DNA from: Nocardioides sp. PD653-B2
Lineage (GTDB): Bacteria; Actinomycetota; Actinomycetes; Propionibacteriales; Nocardioidaceae
Direction of reading: 5' to 3'
Length of the DNA: 64,000 nucleotides
Assembly (NCBI RefSeq): GCF_002117935.1
Contig: NZ_BDJE01000032.1
Span: 1-64,000, forward strand
Positions 8,520 through 15,133 of this stretch are shown piece after piece. The position numbers were made by a program, and so were the translations under genes. Under the pieces are notes generated by a model. The model searched no databases and was not told where the DNA came from. It saw nothing but the letters and a program-made list of their open reading frames with translations. The first letter of the stretch is position 1. Each line of letters opens with the position of its first letter.

Positions 8520-9431
8520 TCAGACCAGCGCGGCGACGTCGTCGGCCACGCCCCAGCTGAGCGTGACCCCGGCGCCGCCGTGGCCGTAGCAGTGCACGAC
8601 GTCCCCGACCCGCTCGACCCGGACCGCCGGCCGGACCGGCCGCAGTCCCACCTTGTGGCGCAGCACCCGAGCGCCGCGGAGGCCCGGCACCAGGTCCGTG
8701 GCCCGTCGGAGGATGTCCGCGGCGGTCTCCGGCGACGGGGTGCGGCTCCAGTCGCCCTCGACGTCGGTGCCGCCCACGACGATGTCGTGCTCGCGCGGCA
8801 CCACGTAGGTCGGCCCAGCACTGTCGAGCCACCAGCGGTCGAGCCCGGTCTGCTCGACGTACATCACCTGCCCGCTCACCGGCACCACGGTCCGGTCCGA
8901 GCCGAGCAGCCGGGCCCCGAGCCCCGAGCAGTTCACGACCAGGCCCGCAGCCGCCGGCAGCGCGGACAGGTTGAGCCGGGTGATGGTGCCGCCCAGGTCG
9001 TCCACCCGGCCGGCGAGCCAGCGGAGGTAGACCTGCATGTCCGCGACCGGCGTCGCGAAGGTCCAGCCGTCGACGAAACCGGCCGGCAGGTCGCGGGTGC
9101 GCTCGAGAGCCGGCACGGCGGCCCGCCACCACGGGTCGGCCTGGGGGTTGCGGAACACCTCGGTGCCGCTCACCATCCGCACCCCGGAGTCGGGGTCCGT
9201 GTCGGCGATCGCGTCGAGCACGGCGTACGACGTCGCCGCCCACGCCGTGACGCGATCCTGCGGGAGGGCGCGGAACGGGTACCAGATCGCGGCCGCCACC
9301 GCCGAGGTCGTCTCGAGTGGCAGGTCGCGGGCCACGACGTCGACCCGGTGCCCGGCCTCGAGCAGGCGGACGGCGCAGGTCAGGCCGATCACGCCGGCCC
9401 CGACCACGATCACCCGAGCTGAGGACACCAT
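8520..9431 (-). CDS. FAD-dependent oxidoreductase, D-amino-acid oxidase-like
   Basis: A 303-residue flavoprotein of the DAO family. Members oxidise D-amino acids to imino acids with release of H2O2. The N-terminal dinucleotide motif is VIVVGAGVIGLTCAVRLLE. The C-terminal DAO signature is HCYGHGGAGVTLSWG (about 280-294), which places the FAD-binding and active-site loop as in true D-amino-acid oxidases. GLRPVRPAVRVE also matches the substrate Arg-bearing region. Length is slightly below the usual 310-350. D-amino-acid specificity is likely but not proven; glycine oxidase is the alternative. Confidence 0.85.
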   Translation of the reverse strand: MVSSARVIVVGAGVIGLTCAVRLLEAGHRVDVVARDLPLETTSAVAAAIWYPFRALPQDRVTAWAATSYAVLDAIADTDPDSGVRMVSGTEVFRNPQADPWWRAAVPALERTRDLPAGFVDGWTFATPVADMQVYLRWLAGRVDDLGGTITRLNLSALPAAAGLVVNCSGLGARLLGSDRTVVPVSGQVMYVEQTGLDRWWLDSAGPTYVVPREHDIVVGGTDVEGDWSRTPSPETAADILRRATDLVPGLRGARVLRHKVGLRPVRPAVRVERVGDVVHCYGHGGAGVTLSWGVADDVAALV

Positions 9432-9496
9432 GGGAGGCAGTCTGGCCCAGGCGGCGCGCGGGCAAGGTCACATTTCGCTCCCACCCGCTATTGACG

Positions 9497-9502
9497 TAGG
9501 TT
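9497..9502 (+). promoter_or_regulatory. Candidate -10 of leaderless hydrolase-fold gene
   Basis: TAGGTT ends 7 nt before the GTG at 9510. A TTTCGC hexamer 18 nt further upstream could act as a poor -35. No Shine-Dalgarno sequence is present. Confidence 0.4.
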
Positions 9503-9509
9503 CAACAGC

Positions 9510-10559
9510 GTGAGGCTGACCATTCTCGGAGTCCTGTCCGCCCTGCTGACGACGGGCCTGGCTGCGCTCGTGGTCGCGCCGGCCACACCGGCGGGCGCCG
9601 CGCCGCACTCCCCCGCCGTCGTCTCGCGCCAGGTCGTCTTCGAGTTGGAGAACACCAACGCCACCACGGTGCTCTGTGCGCCCGACAACCAGTCCTACCG
9701 GGTCCGCGCGCGCCTGGTCGGCCCCCGCCGCGACGTCCTCGGCCACGGCGACGCCCTGCGGGTCAACGTCCTGGTCCACGACCTCGGCACCGGCCCGTGG
9801 TTCTGGAACCTGCAACGCCACCCGGCGTACGACTACGCGACCAAGCTGGCCCGCAACGGCGAGACCTCGCTCGTGCTGGACCGCCTCGGGTACGGCGCGA
9901 GCCCGCTCGGGGACGGCGACGCGACCTGCCTCGGCGCCCAGGCCGACATGCTCCACCAGGTCGTCCAGCACCTCCGGTCCGGGAGCTACCACTTCACCCG
10001 CGCACGGGGCTCGACGCCCGCGGCCGCCCACGTCGTGACGCAGGGCCACGCCGTGGGTGCGGCGGTCGCCCAGGTCGAGGCGGCCACCTTCGACGACGTC
10101 GACGGCCTGGTCCTGATGTCGTGGACCGACGGTGGCGCCACCGCGCTCGCGACCCGGACCGCGGCCCGGCAGAACGCCGCCTGCGGTGGGAGCGCCGACT
10201 ACGCGCCGTTCGCCGCGACGGCGACGGCCTTCCGCCGGCTGTTCTTCGCCAGCGCCCCGCGCGACGTGCAGCAGACCGCGGCCGCGCTGCGCGACCTGTC
10301 CCCCTGCGGTGACGCGACCTCGCTGAGGCGGCTCCTGCTCAGCTCCTCCCTGGGCGCCGGACGGGTCGAGGCGCCGGTCCTGCTGCTCTTCGGCAGCAAG
10401 GACGCGCTCAACCGGCCGGACGCCCGCGACCAGCAGGCGAGCTCGTACGGCGCGTCCCAGGAGGTCACCTCGCGCACCATCGCGGGAGCGGGCAGCGCGC
10501 TGCCGCTCGAGCGGTCGGCGGCCAAGACCCGGGCCGCCGTGCTCCGCTGGCTCGGCTGA
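9510..10559 (+). CDS. Secreted alpha/beta-hydrolase-fold protein lacking catalytic residues
   Basis: A 349-residue exported protein with a Sec signal (hydrophobic core about 8-24, Ala-x-Ala region near 29-31). The fold is that of an alpha/beta hydrolase: VLVHDLGTGPW after strand 3 (oxyanion-type loop), a nucleophile elbow near residue 175, and VLLLFGSKDAL near the acid position. The elbow reads GHAVG where active enzymes have G-x-S-x-G, and the His loop reads GAGSAL where GAGH is usual. Both Ser and His therefore appear missing, leaving only the Asp of GSKDAL. It may be a pseudoenzyme or binding protein. The GTG start has no ribosome-binding site. Confidence 0.8.
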   Translation: MRLTILGVLSALLTTGLAALVVAPATPAGAAPHSPAVVSRQVVFELENTNATTVLCAPDNQSYRVRARLVGPRRDVLGHGDALRVNVLVHDLGTGPWFWNLQRHPAYDYATKLARNGETSLVLDRLGYGASPLGDGDATCLGAQADMLHQVVQHLRSGSYHFTRARGSTPAAAHVVTQGHAVGAAVAQVEAATFDDVDGLVLMSWTDGGATALATRTAARQNAACGGSADYAPFAATATAFRRLFFASAPRDVQQTAAALRDLSPCGDATSLRRLLLSSSLGAGRVEAPVLLLFGSKDALNRPDARDQQASSYGASQEVTSRTIAGAGSALPLERSAAKTRAAVLRWLG

Positions 10560-10617
10560 GCGCGCCGTAACCCCGAGTTTCCCCGGCTCGTTGGGGCATC
10601 CGACGAAAGGTTCTCGG

Positions 10618-12465
10618 ATGCCGTCTCGGACCCGCCCCCTCTGGCTGCTCGCCCTTCCCGCGCTCCTCGTCGCCCTCGGCGCGGCCCCCGCGTCCGCGCA
10701 CGAGGAACGACCGGCCCAGTTCCCCGACGGCACCGGTCAGCGGCCGCAGTTCCTCGGCTACGACAACCACCGGCAGCGCGTGGTCTGCCACGGCGACAGC
10801 GCCGACCGGATCGCCGCACTGCCCGCCGGCGCGGCGAAGCGGCGCAGCGAGCGGCTGCTCGAGAGCTGCCGCTACCACTCGATCCAGGACGCGATCGACT
10901 CGATCGCGAAGCGTCGCACGTCGGTCTACGTGCTGCCCGGCACCTACCACGAGGAGAAGTACGCCTCGTCGAAGCGCAGCGAGTACTGCTCCCACCTCCA
11001 GACCTCCTCGAAGGCACCGCTGCTCTCCTCCGAGTACATCGGCAGCCTCTCCTCGCCCGACCCGGGCGCCGAGCAGGAGGCTGCGGAGACCGGCGAGTCC
11101 AACCCGATCGCGCTGTCGTACGCCGACCAGCGCACCTGCGCCCACAACCTCAACCTGATCGCGCTCTTCGGCGACCGCACCCCGGACAACGGCTCCATCA
11201 GCTGCGACAGCCGCTTCTGCGGCACCCAGCTGGTCGGCACGGGCCGCGGCCCGGGCGACGTCGTCGTCGACAACCGCTTCGCCAAGCTCAACGGCATCCG
11301 CGCCGACCGGATGGGCGGCTTCTACCTGAGCAACATGACCTTCCAGCAGGCCGAGTTCAACGCGATCTACGTCCTCGAGACCGACGGGTTCGTGCTCGAC
11401 CGAGTGATCGCCCGCGGCAACGACGAGTACGGCATCCTCGCCTTCGCGAGCGACCACGGGCTGATCGAGGACTCCGAGGCCTACTACAACGGCGACTCGG
11501 GCATCTACCCCGGCTCCGGCTCCGACCTCAACGCCGACAACCCGGACTTCGAGGTCACCCGCTACGCGATCGAGATCCGCCGCAACAACAGCCACGACAA
11601 CACGCTCGGCTACTCCGGGACCGCGGGGAACTCGATCTGGGCGCACGACAACGACTTCCACGACAACGCGACGGGCATCGCGACCGACTCGCTCTTCCCC
11701 GGGCACCCGGGCCTGCCCCAGGACCACGCGCGGTGGAGCCGCAACCGCGTGTTCTCCAACAACCACAACTGGTACGTCGAGTTCGTCGACTCGGGCATCT
11801 GCAGCAGGCCGATGCCGCGGCGCGGCTACCTGGACGGCACCGTCTGCCCGGTGGTCCCGACGCCGGTCGGCACCGGCGTGCTGATCGCCGGCGGCAACTT
11901 CGACTCCACCGACCACAACTGGATCTACGACAACTGGCGCTACGGCACCATGCAGTTCTGGGTCCCGGCGGCGCTGCGCGACGACTACGACCCGGACCAC
12001 CAGTACGACACCTCGAACCACAACCACACCGTCGCGAACCACATGGGCACCGACCCGGCCGGACACGAGCGTCCCAACGGCCTGGACCACTGGTGGGACG
12101 ACCAGGGCGTCGGCAACTGCTGGGAGGACAACCACTACGGCTCGGCCGGCCAGACCGACAACTTCACCGTCGACCCGCCCGCCTGCGCCGACGGCGGCTC
12201 GGTGTTCCTGCCCGGGGCCGCGGTGAAGGACGCGGGCTTCCTCAGCTGCAGCCAGTACGACCGCAACGACCCGGCCTGGCAGCACCCGACGGGGTGCACC
12301 TGGTTCGACAGCCCGACCGAGCCCGGGTCGGAGGCCGTCGTACCGGACCAGGTGTCGTCGAGCGCCCTCGTACTCGCGCCGCTCCTGACGACGGCGGGAG
12401 CCCTGGCGCTCGCGTTCGGTCTGGGCCGGCGGGGTGGCCGGGCCCGGTGGCGCCGTGCTGCATAG
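10618..12465 (+). CDS. Secreted parallel beta-helix protein with C-terminal membrane anchor
   Basis: A 615-residue exported protein. The ATG at 10618 is preceded by AAAGG and gives a clear Sec signal (LWLLALPALLVALGAAPASA, cut before HEE). The middle (about 230-400) has repeated turns rich in NxF/NxI and HDN steps (SNMTFQQAEFNAIYV, NNSHDNTLGYSG, HDNDFHDNATGIATD), typical of right-handed beta-helix (NosD/pectate-lyase-like) repeats. Many Asp, Asn and paired Cys suggest a Ca-binding, disulfide-stabilised surface protein. The C-terminus has one hydrophobic segment (ALVLAPLLTTAGALALAFGL) followed by an Arg-rich tail, a sortase-independent anchor. A carbohydrate-related role is plausible but unproven. 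The next exported gene overlaps its end. Confidence 0.85.
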   Translation: MPSRTRPLWLLALPALLVALGAAPASAHEERPAQFPDGTGQRPQFLGYDNHRQRVVCHGDSADRIAALPAGAAKRRSERLLESCRYHSIQDAIDSIAKRRTSVYVLPGTYHEEKYASSKRSEYCSHLQTSSKAPLLSSEYIGSLSSPDPGAEQEAAETGESNPIALSYADQRTCAHNLNLIALFGDRTPDNGSISCDSRFCGTQLVGTGRGPGDVVVDNRFAKLNGIRADRMGGFYLSNMTFQQAEFNAIYVLETDGFVLDRVIARGNDEYGILAFASDHGLIEDSEAYYNGDSGIYPGSGSDLNADNPDFEVTRYAIEIRRNNSHDNTLGYSGTAGNSIWAHDNDFHDNATGIATDSLFPGHPGLPQDHARWSRNRVFSNNHNWYVEFVDSGICSRPMPRRGYLDGTVCPVVPTPVGTGVLIAGGNFDSTDHNWIYDNWRYGTMQFWVPAALRDDYDPDHQYDTSNHNHTVANHMGTDPAGHERPNGLDHWWDDQGVGNCWEDNHYGSAGQTDNFTVDPPACADGGSVFLPGAAVKDAGFLSCSQYDRNDPAWQHPTGCTWFDSPTEPGSEAVVPDQVSSSALVLAPLLTTAGALALAFGLGRRGGRARWRRAA

Positions 12466-13012
12466 GTTCGCGTTCCTCGCCGGCCTCCTGGCCGTGACGC
12501 TGGCCGGGGGCGGCGTGGCGGTGGCCCGCAGCGCGCCGGCGCTCTCGGCCTCGGGGCCGACGACGGTCCAGGGGACCGAGGCCACCGCCGTCTTCCGGAT
12601 CGCCGACCGGACCGTGCGCCAGGTCCGGTACGTCGACGGCGGGACGCTGCGCTACACGTTCCGGGTCACCAACGACGACCGGTTCCCGGTGTCGGTGCGC
12701 GGGCTGGCCGCAGACCAGCCGGCGACGCGGCTGTTCACCTACGTCGGGCTCGTCGACGAGGACGGTGACGACGAGTTCCGTCTCGGGCCCGGCGAGTCCC
12801 GCCTGGTGACCCTCTCGCTGCGGATGGGTGGCTGCGAGACGCTCTCGGCTCGGGCCGGCGCCTTCGTGACCGAGGTGGTCGTCGACACCGAGCGCGCGGG
12901 CGGCGTCCTCGACGGCGACGTCCGCGTGGCCCTGCCGGAGGAGGTCCACACCGGCTCGCCCCGGGAGGCGTTCTGCCCGAACTCGACGGCGACCTCGCGG
13001 CCACCGGGGTAG
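12434..13012 (+). CDS. Small exported hypothetical protein
   Basis: Unrecognised exported protein of up to 192 residues. The N-terminus has a hydrophobic signal or anchor (FAFLAGLLAVTLAGGGVAVA). The remainder looks like a single beta-sandwich: alternating strands such as TLRYTFRVTNDDRFPVSVRGL and ESRLVTLSLRM resemble the Ig-like or DUF11-type folds of envelope proteins. It has two Cys (GGCETL and AFCPN), able to form one disulfide. Candidate starts are GTG at 12434 and GTG at 12455; both overlap the end of the beta-helix gene, so translational coupling and a joint surface role are likely. Confidence 0.7.
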   Translation: MAGPGGAVLHRFAFLAGLLAVTLAGGGVAVARSAPALSASGPTTVQGTEATAVFRIADRTVRQVRYVDGGTLRYTFRVTNDDRFPVSVRGLAADQPATRLFTYVGLVDEDGDDEFRLGPGESRLVTLSLRMGGCETLSARAGAFVTEVVVDTERAGGVLDGDVRVALPEEVHTGSPREAFCPNSTATSRPPG

Positions 13013-13070
13013 CGGAGACGCGCCAGCGGGTGAGTCCCAGCGGCTCGCCAGCTGCAGACCGAGGGTCTCG

Positions 13071-13595
13071 TCAGGCGCCGGCCTGGCGGGGAGCCGTCGG
13101 GTCGTTCTCGCCGACGCTCTGCTCGCGAGCGACGTACTCCTCGATGTCCTCGATGTCGTCGACGTTGCGCTTCACGACGGCCAGCAGGTCGCTCATCGTG
13201 GCGACCTCCTCGACCTGCTCCTTGATGAACCACTGCATGAACTGCTCGGAGGCGAAGTCGTACTCCTCGCGGGCGATCCGCAGCAGCCCGTTGATCTGGT
13301 CGGTGACCCGCTTCTCCTGGGCCAGGGCCAGCGCGACCGGCGCGACGACGTCCTCGAAGTCGTTGACCGGCGCCTCGACGGCGGGGATGACCACCTTCGT
13401 GTCGGTGTCGAGGAGGTACTGGATCATCATCGCCGCGTGGGCCCGCTCCTCGAGCGCCTGGGCGTAGAAGAACGCCGCCATCTGCGGCATCGTGAGGTCG
13501 TCGTAGTGGACCGCGCAGGCCAGGTACTGGTTGTGCGCGGCCAGCTCGTTGCCGATCTGGACGTTCAGCTGGTCGGTGAATCGCGTGGCGGCCAC
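13071..13595 (-). CDS. Ferritin
   Basis: A 174-residue non-haem ferritin, the cytosolic 24-mer cage that oxidises Fe(II) and stores it as mineral. The ferroxidase ligands are visible: Glu17 (IGNELAAHNQY), Glu50 and His53 (LEERAHA), then EKRVTDQINGLL and the QFMQWFIKEQVEE helix carrying the later Glu/Gln ligands. The Met that would bind haem in bacterioferritin is not evident, so this is the BfrB/FtnA type. No IdeR-like box was recognised upstream. It lies downstream of the four-cysteine protein on the same strand with a 46-base gap. Confidence 0.92.
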   Translation of the reverse strand: MAATRFTDQLNVQIGNELAAHNQYLACAVHYDDLTMPQMAAFFYAQALEERAHAAMMIQYLLDTDTKVVIPAVEAPVNDFEDVVAPVALALAQEKRVTDQINGLLRIAREEYDFASEQFMQWFIKEQVEEVATMSDLLAVVKRNVDDIEDIEEYVAREQSVGENDPTAPRQAGA

Positions 13596-13641
13596 GGGGC
13601 GCTCCTCGGGTCGTCGGTCTGGCCAGGTGTCAGGCGGGCGC

Positions 13642-13836
13642 TCAGGCTGCCTTGGCGAGCTTCTTCTTGGTGACCTTCTTGCCGTCTACCCGAACGAGCT
13701 TGCGCTTCTTGACCGTATACCCCGGGGGCAGGGTGCCTTCCTTCAGCATCCGCAGCGGACACCGACCGCACTTGGACGTGGACACGCAGCACTCCGTCTT
13801 GGGGAGCTTGCGCACCTGCGACTTCTTCTTGCCCAC
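13642..13836 (-). CDS. Small basic four-cysteine protein
   Basis: A 64-residue, strongly basic protein with Cys at 16, 17, 23 and 26 in the pattern CC-x5-C-x2-C (ECCVSTSKCGRCPLRML), consistent with a structural zinc site. The C-terminal third is a Lys-rich tail (VKKRKLVRVDGKKVTKKKLA). Such a composition suits a nucleic-acid or ribosome-associated protein. I have the impression that similar short proteins recur in actinobacteria, but I cannot name a family. The start is GTG with a TAGGGT box 7 nt upstream. Confidence 0.75.
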   Translation of the reverse strand: MGKKKSQVRKLPKTECCVSTSKCGRCPLRMLKEGTLPPGYTVKKRKLVRVDGKKVTKKKLAKAA

Positions 13837-13843
13837 GAAGGGG

Positions 13844-13849
13844 ACCCTA
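13844..13849 (-). promoter_or_regulatory. Candidate -10 of leaderless four-Cys gene
   Basis: Minus-strand TAGGGT (TANNNT) ends 7 nt before the GTG at 13836; no Shine-Dalgarno sequence in between. Confidence 0.35.
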
Positions 13850-13913
13850 ACACGACCAAGGGTTGCCTTACCTCACGTACTGGACACCCCGGGCAGCGCG
13901 CGGTCCCCGAGGT

Positions 13914-13938
13914 CGACTATTCACTGTGTGTATAGTCG
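13914..13938. promoter_or_regulatory. 25-nt operator overlapping the padR-type promoter
   Basis: A 25-nt dyad in which 20 positions agree with their own reverse complement: arms CGACTAT and ATAGTCG, inner arms CAC and GTG. It ends 5 nt before the ATG of the PadR gene. A TATAGT hexamer at 13931-13936 lies inside it, 7 nt before the ATG, fitting a leaderless -10. A PadR dimer bound here would block its own operon; PadR operators are generally such dyads. Autoregulation is inferred. Confidence 0.6.
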
Positions 13939-13943
13939 CCGGC

Positions 13944-14453
13944 ATGAGCACCGCACTCCCCCTCCTGGCTCTCCTCGAGCAGGAGCCGGCCCACGGCTAC
14001 ACGTTGAAGCAGCGCTACGACGACCGCTTCGCCCGGACCCGACCGATGGCCTTCGGGCAGGTGTACGCCGCACTCGCCCGGTTCGAGACGAAGGGCTGGG
14101 CCGAGGTCACCGGGATCGAGGTCGTCGACGGTCCCGAACGCAAGCGCTACCGGGTCACCGACGACGGGGTCGCAGCGGTGACCACCTGGGTCTACACCCC
14201 ACAGCAGCCGACGGAGTTCGCCATGAGCAACCTCTACACCCGGGTCAGCGTGGCCCTCACCTCCGGTCGCTCCGCCGCCGAGGTCCTCGACCGCCAGCGG
14301 GTGCAACACCTCGCCCGGATGCGCGAGCTGACCGAGCAACGCAAGACCGCCACCGCGGCCGCCCAGCTCGCGATCACCTACGAGCTGGTCCACCTCGACG
14401 CCGACCTGCGGTGGATCCAGGAGGCCGGCACCCGGCTGGAGGAGCTCCGATGA
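13944..14453 (+). CDS. PadR family transcriptional repressor
   Basis: A 169-residue PadR-type regulator. The N-terminal winged helix is typical (LLALLEQEPAHGYTLKQRYDD then the recognition region MAFGQVYAALARFETKGWAE, and the wing with GPERKRYRVTDDG). The C-terminal half (about 95-165) is helical and mediates dimerisation in subfamily 1 PadR proteins. It is the first gene of a three-gene operon with an ABC ATPase (ATGA overlap) and an FtsX-type permease (GTGA overlap), an arrangement common for inducible efflux or antibiotic-peptide resistance. Longer upstream starts are rejected because the promoter dyad lies directly before this ATG. Confidence 0.9.
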   Translation: MSTALPLLALLEQEPAHGYTLKQRYDDRFARTRPMAFGQVYAALARFETKGWAEVTGIEVVDGPERKRYRVTDDGVAAVTTWVYTPQQPTEFAMSNLYTRVSVALTSGRSAAEVLDRQRVQHLARMRELTEQRKTATAAAQLAITYELVHLDADLRWIQEAGTRLEELR

Positions 14454-15133
14454 GGCCCGGACCGGCCGTTCTCGAGGCCCGCGCCCTGACGGTCCGTTTC
14501 GGCGACACGGTCGCCGTCGATGCCGTCGACCTGGCGGTCGAGCCCGGGTCCCGCACCGCTGTCATGGGTCCGTCCGGGTCGGGCAAGTCCACGCTCGTGC
14601 ACGCGTTGGCCGGCGTCGTACGACCCGACGGAGGCGAGGTGTGGTTCGAGGACGAGCGGCTCGACCTCCTCGGCGAGGCCGAGCGCAGCCGGCGCCGCCT
14701 GGCCAGGATGGGCATGGTCTTCCAGTTCGGCGACCTGGTGCCGGAGCTCACCCTGGTCGAGAACGTCATGCTCCCTCTCCAGGTCCTGGGCGAGAGGGCC
14801 CGCTCCGCCCGCGCCCGGGCGCTCGAGATGCTCGACGCGCTCGGCGTGGCCGACCTCGCCGACCGCCGCACGGGTGCGGTGTCCGGCGGCCAGGTCCAGC
14901 GCGCCGCCGTGGCGCGGGCCCTGGTGCACCGCCCGGCCGTGGTGCTGGCTGACGAGCCCACGGGGGCGCTCGACAGCCTCACCGCGGAACGGGTGCTCGA
15001 CACGATGGTCGCCGTCACGACGGCGGCCGGCGCGGCGCTGGTCGTGGTCACCCACGACCACGTCGTCGCCTCCCACCTCGACGACCTCGTCGTGGTCCGG
15101 GACGGGCGGATCGCCGCCGGAGCGATCGCGTGA
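14450..15133 (+). CDS. ABC transporter ATP-binding protein (MacB/LolD type)
   Basis: A 227-residue ATPase that drives the adjacent permease. It has Walker A GPSGSGKST (about 38-46), Q loop FQFGDLVPELT, signature SGGQVQRAAVARAL, Walker B VVLADEPTGALD and H loop VVVTHDH. The PELTLVENVMLPL segment and the DEPTGALDS form mark the LolD/MacB/FtsE subgroup that partners FtsX-like permeases. The ATG overlaps the PadR stop by 4 nt. Confidence 0.92.
   Translation: MRPGPAVLEARALTVRFGDTVAVDAVDLAVEPGSRTAVMGPSGSGKSTLVHALAGVVRPDGGEVWFEDERLDLLGEAERSRRRLARMGMVFQFGDLVPELTLVENVMLPLQVLGERARSARARALEMLDALGVADLADRRTGAVSGGQVQRAAVARALVHRPAVVLADEPTGALDSLTAERVLDTMVAVTTAAGAALVVVTHDHVVASHLDDLVVVRDGRIAAGAIA

Noticed and set aside
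10560..10617. Terminator between the hydrolase-fold and beta-helix genes
   Set aside because: CCCCGAG and CTCG-TT-GGGG can pair only with a bulge and no T-run follows; too weak to call.
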